Source: Plebeiibacterium marinum
GTDB lineage: Bacteria > Bacteroidota > Bacteroidia > Bacteroidales > Marinilabiliaceae
Direction: 5' to 3'
Assembly (NCBI RefSeq): GCF_026013615.1
Contig: NZ_JAPDPI010000005.1
Location: forward strand, 97,548-161,547
Length of the DNA: 64,000 nt
A program made the position numbers and the translations under genes. Of the stretch, positions 17,707-26,550 are shown piece after piece; within the stretch, counting starts at the first letter, position 1, and every line of letters begins with the position of its first letter. Below the pieces are notes generated by a model. The model saw nothing but the letters and a program-made list of their open reading frames with translations. It was not told the origin of the DNA and searched no databases.

Positions 17707-18468
17707 ATGAGAGTAACAGAAAGGAAATATTTAAACGCATATTTACAGTCAACAGGTAAAGAAATTTCAACTTTAATTGAAGAATTTGATTTTTCAGAAG
17801 ATAAAGGAGGATTTGAATATTTAACCAAATCATCAGCTGTTTATTCGTCTAATATTGAGGGAAATAGTATTGACTTGAATTCATATATGAATTATGAGTT
17901 GAATAAAGATAAATTCAAAGTTGGCAAGGAGATAGTGGAAATTGAAGATTTGATTGAAGCTTATGAATTTGCACAAAATAATAGTTTAACAGAATCTAAT
18001 TTACTTCAATGTCACAAGATATTTTCAGAGACCTTATTAATAAAAAGTAAAAGAGGTAAATACCGTATTGAGCAAGTCGGTGTTTTCGGAAAGACAGGAT
18101 TAGCATATATGGCTGTAGAACCAGATTTTGTTGAGAAAGAGATGAAGGTGTTTTTTGCAGGTATTGAAGAATTAATATCACAAGAACTATCAAAAGAAGA
18201 GGTTTTTTATTTTGCATCATTAATTCATTTGAGATTTGCACATATTCATCCATTTCGTGATGGTAATGGTCGTGCAGCGAGATTATTGGAGAAGTGGTTC
18301 ATTACAGAAAAATTAGGGCGTGATTTCTGGAAGATTCCATCTGAGGAGAATTATAAAGTAAATCAGGCAAAGTATTACGAGACAATAAATTTAGGGGTGA
18401 ATTTTTATGAATTAAACTATGATAGGTGTTTAGGATTTTTGGAGATGTTGCCGATGTGTCTCAAATAG
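17707..18468 (+). CDS. Fic-family protein (putative AMP transferase)
   Basis: 253 residues. The Fic active-site motif HPFRDGNGRAAR (181-192) is complete, including the catalytic His181 and the GNGR anion hole, so it should transfer AMP (or another nucleotide moiety) to target proteins. Near the N-terminus SSNIEG (47-52) fits the (S/T)xxxE(G/N) inhibitory helix, placing it with class II, self-inhibited Fic proteins. No separate antitoxin gene is adjacent. It stands alone in the island between two 63-bp direct repeats. Target unknown. Confidence 0.88.
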   Translation: MRVTERKYLNAYLQSTGKEISTLIEEFDFSEDKGGFEYLTKSSAVYSSNIEGNSIDLNSYMNYELNKDKFKVGKEIVEIEDLIEAYEFAQNNSLTESNLLQCHKIFSETLLIKSKRGKYRIEQVGVFGKTGLAYMAVEPDFVEKEMKVFFAGIEELISQELSKEEVFYFASLIHLRFAHIHPFRDGNGRAARLLEKWFITEKLGRDFWKIPSEENYKVNQAKYYETINLGVNFYELNYDRCLGFLEMLPMCLK

Positions 18469-18492
18469 AAAAAAAAGCACGAAAAACTAACG

Positions 18493-18555
18493 CTTAGCCT
18501 CTAAAGTAGGGTTGCTTGCATACCTTACACATTGGAGGGTTTGTTGAACTAAACA
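18493..18555. repeat. 63-bp direct repeat flanking the fic segment, right copy
   Basis: Same orientation as 17214-17276, four mismatches, preceded by ACTAACG. The two copies bound a 1.28-kb unit that carries the intron remnant and fic. Confidence 0.9.
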
Positions 18556-18692
18556 CAAAACATAAAAGATACCTGCAAAATACATAAATACGAAAAGTTA
18601 AAACAACAAATTAAGCGTTTAAAATCATTACTACGCTGGTGGTATCAATACTATGGCATACGAGGAAACTTTATGAGCATAAAACGCATTAC

Positions 18693-19637
18693 ATGGTAAA
18701 AGCATTATTGATTATAAGATTAAAACAAATTTATCGAGAATTAATTGGAATTGGTCTTATAAGACTGGTTTTTTTGATTGCTCTAATCGGTTTTTTGGGA
18801 TTATTCCTTTATACAAATACCTCGGATAAAACAACTTCTCAATTAGTGAGTATTGGACTTTTATTTCTGATTTCTATACTCCATTCTCGACGAGGTGATA
18901 AATTGTTTCTTAAAAGCCATTTCTCAAATTATAAATTGTTTTTATTTTCAGAGTATGCAGTTATTTCTTCTCCAATTCTCTTACTACTAGTTGTTCATAG
19001 ACAATGGGGTTCACTAATTTATTTTTTAAGCTTGATACTAATTGTGCATCTTGATTTAAAACCTAAATATTCAAGTTTAAATACAAAGCTACAGTCGTTA
19101 ATCCCTTCTGATTCGTTCGAATGGAAAGCAGGAGTAAGAAAGCAATTTTTTATAATCGTGCCTGTTTGGATTATTTCTGCAGTTACTTCATTTTTTATAG
19201 GAAGTGTTCCGATAGCAATTTTTATACTTGGAATTTCAATATTCAGTTTTTATGAAAAAGGAGAGACGTATCAAATGATATTATCTTATGAATTAAAGGC
19301 AAAAAAATTCTTATTCTTAAAAGTAAAACGTCAGTTTCAACTCTTTTCAATTATAACAATTCCTTTGATTGGACTTTTTTTGATATTTAATTTCGACAGA
19401 TGGTATATTCCACTATCCGAATTTTTAATTTTTTGCTTTATTCATATTTATGTGATTATGACTAAATATGCTTTTTTTGAACCAAATAAAAAATCGGCAG
19501 CAGCACAGACGATGGGTGGCATAGGTGTATTTGGAGGCATTATTCCTGTATTTCTACCAGTAGTTTGGATTTTAACTGTTTGGTTTTATATAAAATCAAT
19601 TAACAACTTGAATTTTTACTTAAATGATTACAATTAG
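18693..19637 (+). CDS. multi-pass membrane protein, probable ABC-transporter permease
   Basis: 314 residues, no close family recognised. About seven to eight hydrophobic segments are visible (for example LVFLIALIGFLGLFLY, LVSIGLLFLISIL, FIGSVPIAIFILGISIF, IITIPLIGLFLIF, and the last one IPVFLPVVWILTVWFY). I start at the ATG at 18693 (MVKALLIIRLKQIYRELIG); the longer frame to 18639 adds a non-membrane stretch lying in spacer-like DNA. It overlaps the ATPase gene by 14 bases, so the two are translated together. Similar pairs export peptides or give self-immunity to bacteriocins; this is a guess from context. Confidence 0.7.
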   Translation: MVKALLIIRLKQIYRELIGIGLIRLVFLIALIGFLGLFLYTNTSDKTTSQLVSIGLLFLISILHSRRGDKLFLKSHFSNYKLFLFSEYAVISSPILLLLVVHRQWGSLIYFLSLILIVHLDLKPKYSSLNTKLQSLIPSDSFEWKAGVRKQFFIIVPVWIISAVTSFFIGSVPIAIFILGISIFSFYEKGETYQMILSYELKAKKFLFLKVKRQFQLFSIITIPLIGLFLIFNFDRWYIPLSEFLIFCFIHIYVIMTKYAFFEPNKKSAAAQTMGGIGVFGGIIPVFLPVVWILTVWFYIKSINNLNFYLNDYN

Positions 19638-20319
19638 TAACCTAACAATATCATATAAAAAAGACCAGGATGTTATTAATTCACTGAACCTTTCATTGGA
19701 TACATCATTAATACATGGCATAGTAGGATTAAATGGTGCAGGCAAAACAACATTACTAAATTCATTGTACGGATTAAAGAAACCAAATGAAGGAATTATA
19801 CAAGTTGATAACAAAAAAATTAATAAAAAGGAAGTCTCTTATTTGGTAACAGAAAATTTTTTTTATTCAAACATTACAGGTAGAGAATATTTGAGCCTTT
19901 TTAAAAATAAAGCATTCGAAACAGAAAAATGGAATAAGCTATTCTCTTTGCCTTTGGATTCTGTGGTCGATGGATATTCAACAGGCATGAAAAAGAAATT
20001 AGCATTGTTGGGTATTTTAAAACAAGACAAACCTTTAATGATACTGGATGAACCATTTAATGGATTGGATATTGAGACTTGTAGGATTATTAGAATGGTT
20101 TTGCTGCGATTAAAAGAAAAGAACAAAACAATAATTATCACTTCTCATATAATTGAAACCCTAACCAACCTATGTGATTATATTCATTATCTGGATAAAG
20201 GAAAAATAAAATACAGCAAAGACAAAGAAGGATTCTCGGAATTTGAAAGAGAGGTATTTGAAAAAATTGAACACGAAAATATTGAACTCATTAATGAACT
20301 AATAGAATATAGCACATAA
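19624..20319 (+). CDS. ABC transporter ATP-binding protein
   Basis: 231-residue single nucleotide-binding domain: Walker A GLNGAGKTT (35-43), Q-loop region near 77, signature YSTGMKKKLAL (118-128) with STGM in place of LSGGQ, Walker B LMILDEP (138-144), H-loop His175 in ITSHIIE. It resembles ATPases of small ABC-2-type exporters (bacteriocin or antibiotic immunity style). It works with the overlapping upstream permease. No substrate or biosynthesis gene is nearby. Confidence 0.88.
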   Translation: MITISNLTISYKKDQDVINSLNLSLDTSLIHGIVGLNGAGKTTLLNSLYGLKKPNEGIIQVDNKKINKKEVSYLVTENFFYSNITGREYLSLFKNKAFETEKWNKLFSLPLDSVVDGYSTGMKKKLALLGILKQDKPLMILDEPFNGLDIETCRIIRMVLLRLKEKNKTIIITSHIIETLTNLCDYIHYLDKGKIKYSKDKEGFSEFEREVFEKIEHENIELINELIEYST

Positions 20320-20409
20320 AACACGGCATAAAGCCATGGTAGCCACTCGGTTTGATAGATTGTGATATTTTTAGAATTTTCTGCTGTTTTGACTCTGGTC
20401 GTATTCAGA

Positions 20410-20895
20410 TTAATGATTACCCATGCCCAGCTCTTTCATAACATTGTCTTTTCTCATTCGTGAAATAGGTACAGAAGCATTGTCTCTCAATAGGAGGTAG
20501 CCTCCATCGCGCTTTTCGAAAGAGCAAACCATCTTTTTATTTACCAGATGGGATTGGTGCACCCTGATAAAACCTTCTTCTGAAAGCAATTCCTCAAAAT
20601 CTTTTAAGGTTCGGGAAATAAGTGCTGTTTGTCCATTTTGAAGGTAAACGTTGGTGTAATTGTTCTCGCCCTTGCATCTGATTATATCGCAAGTCTTTAC
20701 AAACAAAATTCTTTCAAGGGATGGCAGGGCGATCGTTTTGTATTCAGTCTTTTTATTATTTTCCAGAGTTTCCCATTGTTGTTTCAAATCGTTTTTCTTG
20801 TTTTTGATTTTATCCAATATTCTTCCTGCTGATTGTTGTAACTCAAGTATGTCTACTGGTTTAAGTAGGTAATCGAAGGCACAAAAGCGAATGGC
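20410..20895 (-). pseudogene. LytTR response regulator, receiver domain missing
   Basis: The readable part begins in the last helix-strand of a CheY-like receiver (FDYLLKPVDILELQQ) and continues into a complete LytTR DNA-binding domain (ILFVKTCDIIRCKGENNYTNVYL ... EGFIRVHQSHLVNKKMV). Everything that should precede it, including the phosphoacceptor Asp, is absent: upstream of about base 20895 the frame continues ~38 residues into unrelated AT-rich sequence up to 21009. No histidine kinase is adjacent. I read this as a gene cut when the accessory island formed; a short LytTR-only protein from an internal start is possible but the KPVD segment would then be unused. Confidence 0.72.
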
Positions 20896-21081
20896 TATAC
20901 GTATAGTGAAAAATATTTTATTCTGAACTGTTTTGAATGTGTTGTAAATGAGGTTTGTGGGTGTTTTTTTGTGACAATGATTGTATTTTTTAATTTTTTC
21001 AGAAAACAATTTTACACTTTGTTTTGTTTGGTTGATGTATTTAGTAAATTAACAAGATCATAAATAAACAAATCAAAAATT

Positions 21082-21717
21082 ATGGCAGTTTTAGTAGGAA
21101 AAAAAGCACCGGTATTTAGCGCAGAAGCAGTTGTAAACGGTGGTGAAATAGTAAATAATTATTCGTTAGACCAATTTATTGGCAAAAAGTATGTAGTGTT
21201 ATTCTTTTATCCTGCAGACTTTACGTTTGTTTGTCCAACCGAGATCATAGCATTTCAGGATAAGATTGCAGAGTTTGAAAAGAGAAATGTGGAAGTGGTT
21301 GGTGTATCGGTTGATTCAGCCTTTTCGCACTGGAAATGGTTACAAACAGAAAAGAAAGACGGTGGAATCAAGGGAGTGAAATTCCCGTTGGTTGCTGATA
21401 ATTCAATGACAATTTCAGAGAATTTTGATGTGTTGGCCGGAGAGTACGATTACAATGATGAAGGACAGTTGGTATTTGAAGGTACTCCTATGGCATACCG
21501 TGGCCTTTTCTTAATTGATAAAGAAGGAAATGTACGTCACCAGGTGGTTAATGATATGCCTTTGGGACGGAGTGTGGAAGAAGCATTACGTATTGTAGAT
21601 GCCCTTCAGTTTTTTGAAGAAAATGGAGAGGTTTGTCCGGCAGACTGGCACAAAGGGGATGAAGGGTTAACAGCTTCACAGGAAGGAATATCAGAATACT
21701 TAGGAAAGAGAGACTAG
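21082..21717 (+). CDS. 2-Cys peroxiredoxin (AhpC/TSA family)
   Basis: 211-residue thiol peroxidase reducing H2O2, organic peroxides or peroxynitrite. Peroxidatic Cys51 is in the motif FTFVCPTE, the resolving Cys near residue 185 in GEVCPADW, giving a typical 2-Cys enzyme. Catalytic partners PADFTFVCPTE and the Arg of MAYRGLFLID are present. No AhpF lies beside it, so reduction probably uses thioredoxin or another donor. It has its own terminator. Confidence 0.93.
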   Translation: MAVLVGKKAPVFSAEAVVNGGEIVNNYSLDQFIGKKYVVLFFYPADFTFVCPTEIIAFQDKIAEFEKRNVEVVGVSVDSAFSHWKWLQTEKKDGGIKGVKFPLVADNSMTISENFDVLAGEYDYNDEGQLVFEGTPMAYRGLFLIDKEGNVRHQVVNDMPLGRSVEEALRIVDALQFFEENGEVCPADWHKGDEGLTASQEGISEYLGKRD

Positions 21718-21745
21718 ATTTTTTATTTCGTTTTAGATGTCAATG

Positions 21746-21774
21746 GCACCTGCAAGATTGTAGGTGCTTTTTTT
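21746..21774 (+). terminator. rho-independent terminator of the peroxiredoxin gene
   Basis: GCACCTGCA / TGTAGGTGC stem (one G-T pair), 4-base loop, seven T. Confidence 0.88.
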
Positions 21775-21820
21775 GTTTCCAGGCGTGTTTTCCTAGTAAA
21801 TTTTGAACTAAATTTGCCGA

Positions 21821-23137
21821 ATGCGTAGGAAATTGGTTTTTGAAGTTGATAATAGCAAGTTGTTTAAAGCGCAACTGTTGGAATATACAAGGGGGGTGCA
21901 ATTTTGTGCCATTTATGATAGTTGTGATCATTATTTAAACTCATCTTCCCCAGTGCATTATCACTCATATGATTATTTGGCAGGTATTGGGAGTATTGGT
22001 GTTGGAGAAGGAACTTATGCCACAGTAAGCAACTATTTAGGTTCGCCTGCCGACTGGCAATTTGGCTACTTTAGTTATGATTTAAAAAATGAATTTGAGA
22101 ATCTGTATTCGGTAAATCATGATGGATTGCATTTCCCGTCTTCATTATTTTTTCAACCCAGGTATGTAGTTTATAATAAAGAAAGCAAATGGATTATTGA
22201 ATACCAGGAAAAATATGACACTGAGGATTCAGTTGTTGGTTTGGTTGATGCCATTAGTCTGTTGCAGGCTGATGTTAAACTACCAAAGTCAGTTTTATTC
22301 GAACCCAGAATTACCAAGGAAAAATATATTCAATCTGTAAATTCGGTATTGGATCATATTCATAAAGGAGACATTTATGAGCTTAATTATTGTCAGGAGT
22401 TCTTTGCCTCTGATGTAAGCATTGATGCGTATATTGCCTTTGAAAGGTTGAAAAACATCTCACCAACTCCTTTTGCCTGTTTTTTAAAGCTTAATGATAA
22501 ATATGTGATTTCAGCATCGCCAGAGCGTTATCTTAAAAAAGAGGGAAATAAACTCATTAGTCAGCCCATTAAAGGAACGGCTCCAAGAGGAGGTAGCTGG
22601 GTTGAGGATGAGGCGTATTCAAGTAGTTTACAGCAATGCGAAAAGGAGCGATCTGAGAATATCATGATTGCCGACTTGGTTCGTAATGATCTCTCCAGGG
22701 TAGCAGCACGAGGGAGTGTTCATGTTGAAGAATTGTGTGGTATTTATAAGTTTCCACAGGTTTTTCAGATGATAACCACGGTGACAGCGGAATTGGAAGA
22801 GGGAAGGCCTGTGCTTGATGCTATTGTCAATTCATTTCCCATGGGTTCTATGACGGGAGCGCCGAAAGTTCGTGCCATGAAGCTTATTGAAAAATATGAG
22901 GAGACAAAAAGGGGTGTGTATTCAGGGGCAGTTGGTTATTTTGCTCCCAATGGAGATTTTGATTTTAATGTGATTATCAGGAGTTTGTTATATAATTCAG
23001 CTGCCAAATACCTGTCTTTTATGGTAGGTAGCGCCATAACCGAAAAAAGCATCCCCGAAAAGGAGTATGAAGAATGTTTGGTTAAGGCAAGTGCCATTTT
23101 TAAGTTGTTTAAACAAGAAGATAGAAAGTTATCCTGA
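21821..23137 (+). CDS. pabB: aminodeoxychorismate synthase component I (PabB-type)
   Basis: 438-residue chorismate-utilising enzyme that aminates chorismate to 4-amino-4-deoxychorismate for folate. The C-terminal chorismate-binding domain is complete (SASPERYL, SENIMIADLVRNDL, FPMGSMTGAPKVRAM, GAVGYF). The motif is PIKGT (residues ~247-251), with the lysine that marks PabB; anthranilate synthases have PIAGT. No glutamine amidotransferase (PabA) is adjacent. A class IV aminotransferase at 35.5-36.3 kb could supply the PabC lyase step. tilS follows 41 bases downstream and is probably co-transcribed. Confidence 0.88.
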   Translation: MRRKLVFEVDNSKLFKAQLLEYTRGVQFCAIYDSCDHYLNSSSPVHYHSYDYLAGIGSIGVGEGTYATVSNYLGSPADWQFGYFSYDLKNEFENLYSVNHDGLHFPSSLFFQPRYVVYNKESKWIIEYQEKYDTEDSVVGLVDAISLLQADVKLPKSVLFEPRITKEKYIQSVNSVLDHIHKGDIYELNYCQEFFASDVSIDAYIAFERLKNISPTPFACFLKLNDKYVISASPERYLKKEGNKLISQPIKGTAPRGGSWVEDEAYSSSLQQCEKERSENIMIADLVRNDLSRVAARGSVHVEELCGIYKFPQVFQMITTVTAELEEGRPVLDAIVNSFPMGSMTGAPKVRAMKLIEKYEETKRGVYSGAVGYFAPNGDFDFNVIIRSLLYNSAAKYLSFMVGSAITEKSIPEKEYEECLVKASAIFKLFKQEDRKLS

Positions 23138-23178
23138 ATTAAATATTTTAAGATAAAAAAGAATTGGATAAGTTTGTG

Positions 23179-24525
23179 ATGGAAGACCAGTTTGTAAAAT
23201 ATCTGAATAGCCACTGTGGTTTTAAACGTGGAGAAAAAGTGTTGGTAGCATTAAGTGGTGGGGCTGATTCAATAGCTCTATTGCATCTTTTTAAAGTAAA
23301 TGGTATTGAGATTTTTGCTGCGCACTGTAATTTTAATTTAAGGGGGGATGAGTCGGATGGTGATGAGGATTATGTAAGGGATTTTTGCAAGAGTTGGGAT
23401 ATTGAGCTCTTTGTGAAATCTTTTGATACGGTAGGATACAGTAGCGAAAAAGGGATATCGATTGAAATGGCAGCCCGCGATTTAAGATATGCCTGGTTTG
23501 ATGATTTACTGGAACAACACGAAATTGATTGGGTTGCTACCGGACACCATAAAGATGATAGCATTGAAACATTCTTTTTGAATTTGTTACGAGGTACAGG
23601 AGTTCGGGGATTGTCGGGTATTAAGCCTTTAACAGGAAAGGTGATCCGGCCTTTACTTGGATTTAGCAGAGATATGATTGAGGATTATTGTCAGTTGAAT
23701 CATCTTAATTACCGAACCGACTCTTCTAATTTAGAATCGGTTTACACGCGCAATAAAATCAGGAATGAAATTATCCCCTTGTTTGAGCAGATAAATCCTT
23801 CATTTAAAGAAACCATGTTAATGAATATGGCTCATGTCGGTCAGGTTAATGAGTTTCTTTCAAATACAGTTGAAGATATTAAGCAGAATCTGGTTGTGGA
23901 ACAGGATGATAGTTTGTTGATTTCTCTGCGTCATGTTAATGAGTTTAAGGATAAGAAATTGGTGTTGTTTGAAATTTTACATCCTTATGGTTTTAACAGT
24001 AGTACCGTTTCTGAAGTTGTAGAAGCTGTAGAGCAGGATGTTTCGGGAAAGCAGTTTTTTGCAAACGAATACAGGTTAATTAAAGACCGGCATAACCTGA
24101 TATTATTACCAGTAAAGGATGAGGAAGAGGAAAAATGCTTTTATATATCAAGGGAAGAAGCAGAAGTTACTGCCCCGGTAGCATTAGTTATTGAGAAAAA
24201 TTTAGAAAAGGATAATTATGTCATAGAGAAATCGAGGTTTGTAGGGCAGTTTGACGAAGAATTGATAGAATATCCGTTAACCATTCGAAAATGGGAGCAG
24301 GGTGATACTTTCAGGCCTTTGGGTATGAAAAACTTTAAAAAACTAAGTGATTTTTTTATTGACCAGAAGTTTTCATTAAAGGACAAGGAAGATGTGTGGT
24401 TATTGCTTTCCGGTAATGATATTATTTGGATTATGGGTCATAGAACGGATGACAGGTATAAGATAACGGAAAAAACAAAACGGGTTATTAAGTTTACATT
24501 ACGCTCAAAGGCAGTACCCTGGTAA
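23179..24525 (+). CDS. tilS: tRNA(Ile)-lysidine synthase
   Basis: 448-residue N-type ATP pyrophosphatase that converts C34 of the CAU-anticodon tRNA-Ile to lysidine. PP-loop SGGADS at 26-31, then the family motifs HHKDDSIETFFLNLLRGTG and YTRNKIRNEIIP, and the C-terminal TilS domain (GDTFRPLGMKNFKKLSDFFID). Start chosen at the ATG at 23179; a TTG five codons upstream is also open. It converges with mnmA with only 17 bases between the stops. Confidence 0.95.
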   Translation: MEDQFVKYLNSHCGFKRGEKVLVALSGGADSIALLHLFKVNGIEIFAAHCNFNLRGDESDGDEDYVRDFCKSWDIELFVKSFDTVGYSSEKGISIEMAARDLRYAWFDDLLEQHEIDWVATGHHKDDSIETFFLNLLRGTGVRGLSGIKPLTGKVIRPLLGFSRDMIEDYCQLNHLNYRTDSSNLESVYTRNKIRNEIIPLFEQINPSFKETMLMNMAHVGQVNEFLSNTVEDIKQNLVVEQDDSLLISLRHVNEFKDKKLVLFEILHPYGFNSSTVSEVVEAVEQDVSGKQFFANEYRLIKDRHNLILLPVKDEEEEKCFYISREEAEVTAPVALVIEKNLEKDNYVIEKSRFVGQFDEELIEYPLTIRKWEQGDTFRPLGMKNFKKLSDFFIDQKFSLKDKEDVWLLLSGNDIIWIMGHRTDDRYKITEKTKRVIKFTLRSKAVPW

Positions 24526-24542
24526 ACGTAAATTATTGATTA

Positions 24543-25631
24543 TTACACGGTGGTATCAAACACCATATCATCCACAATGGCGCCTCCAACCACCATATCA
24601 TCCTGGTAAAATACAATAGATTGGCCAGGAGTAAGTGCCCAAACCGGTTTGTTAAAATTAATATGCAATTTATCTGCTATGAGTTCAATTGAACCGGGGG
24701 TGGGTGTTGTATAATCCAGTCCCCTGATTCTGATATTTACATTTTGTACTTGCTGTAAAAAATTAGGGTTACAGCTAAGGAATTCTGAAACCTTTAAATG
24801 GGTTGAAAAGAGTGTGTTTTTAGGAGCTGTTATTAAAATATTGTTTTCAGCATCAATCTTAGCTACACATTCGCCATGGTTTTTCTTTAAGGCTAAACCT
24901 CTTTTTTGTCCAATGGTGTAATAAGGAAACCCTTCATGTGAACCAATGATTTCGCCTTCCTGATTTATAATATTCCCATTGGCAAGCTTTGATTTTATCC
25001 CGGGTTTTATTTCATTGATAAAATCACGGTAGTCGCTACCATGTAAAAAGCATACTCCCATGCTTTCTTTCTTTTCTGTTATGGATTTAAAACCTAGTTC
25101 GTCTGCCTGTATTTTTATTTTCGATTTTAATAATTCACCCAAGGGGAAAATGCATTTGTTTAAAATTCGCTGGGGAAGGTTCCATAAAAAATAAGATTGA
25201 TCTTTTAAAGGGTCAACACCTTTTTGGATATATGCAATGCCATCCTTTTTTATAAGCCTGACATAGTGACCCGTTGCAATATAATCACATTGCAGTTTTT
25301 GAGCCTCTTCATAAAGCAGTTTCCATTTTATGGTTTCATTGCATCGGATACAAGGGTTTGGAGTTCTTCCTTTTAAATATTCAGCAACAAAATAGTCGAT
25401 TACTTCTTTTTTGAAATCATCATATACATCCATAACATGATGATCAAATTGTAGTTTGCAGGCAAGATTTTTTGCTTCCGATATAAAGTGTGAGGATTCA
25501 GGGGAGGAGAGAGGCGATACTGTGTTGAAGGTAATCCCAACAACTTCATAACCCTTTTGTAATAAATACCATGCCGACATGGAGCTGTCGATACCTCCGC
25601 TCATCCCAAGTAAAACTCTTTTTTTTGCCAT
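24543..25631 (-). CDS. mnmA: tRNA-specific 2-thiouridylase MnmA
   Basis: 362 residues; thiolates U34 of Lys, Glu and Gln tRNAs. PP-loop GMSGGIDSS (9-17), catalytic cysteine pair Cys97 (NPCIRCN) and Cys194 (GVCFLHG), KDQSYFLW, and the YTIGQKRGL segment before the C-terminal barrel. It is the last gene of the minus-strand aromatic operon (33 bases after tyrA) and faces tilS, another anticodon-modification gene. Confidence 0.95.
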   Translation of the reverse strand: MAKKRVLLGMSGGIDSSMSAWYLLQKGYEVVGITFNTVSPLSSPESSHFISEAKNLACKLQFDHHVMDVYDDFKKEVIDYFVAEYLKGRTPNPCIRCNETIKWKLLYEEAQKLQCDYIATGHYVRLIKKDGIAYIQKGVDPLKDQSYFLWNLPQRILNKCIFPLGELLKSKIKIQADELGFKSITEKKESMGVCFLHGSDYRDFINEIKPGIKSKLANGNIINQEGEIIGSHEGFPYYTIGQKRGLALKKNHGECVAKIDAENNILITAPKNTLFSTHLKVSEFLSCNPNFLQQVQNVNIRIRGLDYTTPTPGSIELIADKLHINFNKPVWALTPGQSIVFYQDDMVVGGAIVDDMVFDTTV

Positions 25632-25664
25632 GGTGCAAAAATAAAAAAAGAGTAAGCAAAATGC

Positions 25665-26441
25665 CTACTCTTTTATATTATCTCTAACCTCTTCTAAAAA
25701 TACTTTCATTTTATCAGTATCTTTAGTTTCAATAATGGCTAGTAATTCTTTCAGCTTGAGTCTGATTTTCTCAACCTGGCTTGAAGTGAAAGGGTTGAAT
25801 AAAATCTCGGACAACAGATAATCGTCTTCACTCAATAGTCCCTTTGCAATATCAAAGTGCTTTTTAAACGTGGTTCCCGGAGCCTCCTGCTTTTTCATTA
25901 CCGAGGCAAAAACAAGGGTTGATGAGAAAGGGATTGAAAGTGAATAGGCAATGGTTTCATCATGCTCTATAAAGGTATATTCATGAATATTCAATCCCAA
26001 AGTGCCAAAGAAATCCTTAAAGAAAGCCTTGCCCAAATGGTCGCCCTCAGAAATAATGATGGCATGGTGTTCACGTAGTGCCTTTAAGTTACCAAATGTA
26101 GGGCCAAACATGGGGTGTGTAGATACGTAACGCATCCCAACTTTTTTGTAAAATTCCTGAAATCCTGTTTTTACCGAAGAAATATCGGAAATGATACAGG
26201 TTTTTGGAAGGTATGGAATAACCTCTTTAAAGGCCTCAATAGTATATTTTAATGTTACTGCATTAATAAGCAGCTCAGGCTCAAATGCAGTAATTTCCTC
26301 TAGCTTTGTTAAACGTTGGGTGTTAAATATATATTTGAGTTTCTCAAGATTGGGGTCGTAAATGGCCACTTCATGATCCAAACATAATGCGTCGGTTAAC
26401 CATGTTCCCATTTTTCCGGCGCCCAAAATACAGATTTTCAT
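25665..26441 (-). CDS. tyrA: prephenate dehydrogenase (TyrA)
   Basis: 258-residue NAD(P)-dependent enzyme making 4-hydroxyphenylpyruvate from prephenate for tyrosine. Rossmann motif ILGAGKMG (4-11), followed by the substrate region STHPMFGPTFGN with the catalytic His, and the helical C-terminal domain. It is a single-domain enzyme; chorismate mutase is carried by the preceding gene. A 109-base gap with a fold-back heptamer array separates it from aroG. It belongs to the operon controlled by the attenuator at 29.7-29.9 kb if transcription passes that hairpin. Confidence 0.9.
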   Translation of the reverse strand: MKICILGAGKMGTWLTDALCLDHEVAIYDPNLEKLKYIFNTQRLTKLEEITAFEPELLINAVTLKYTIEAFKEVIPYLPKTCIISDISSVKTGFQEFYKKVGMRYVSTHPMFGPTFGNLKALREHHAIIISEGDHLGKAFFKDFFGTLGLNIHEYTFIEHDETIAYSLSIPFSSTLVFASVMKKQEAPGTTFKKHFDIAKGLLSEDDYLLSEILFNPFTSSQVEKIRLKLKELLAIIETKDTDKMKVFLEEVRDNIKE

Positions 26442-26451
26442 TTTTTATTAG

Positions 26452-26545
26452 ATAAGAGATAATAGACATTAGATAATAGAGATTAGTATTTTGAGGTAAG
26501 AGAAAGAGTGTAAATCATCTCTTATCTCTTATCTCAATTCTCATG
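26452..26545. repeat. 7-bp fold-back array H5 inside the aromatic operon
   Basis: AGATAAG, AGATAAT, AGACATT, AGATAAT, AGAGATT run one way (26452-26486) and the inverse TCTCTTATCTCTTATCTC lies at 26518-26535, so the aroG-tyrA spacer can form a long imperfect hairpin. Confidence 0.8.
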
Positions 26546-26550
26546 TCTTA

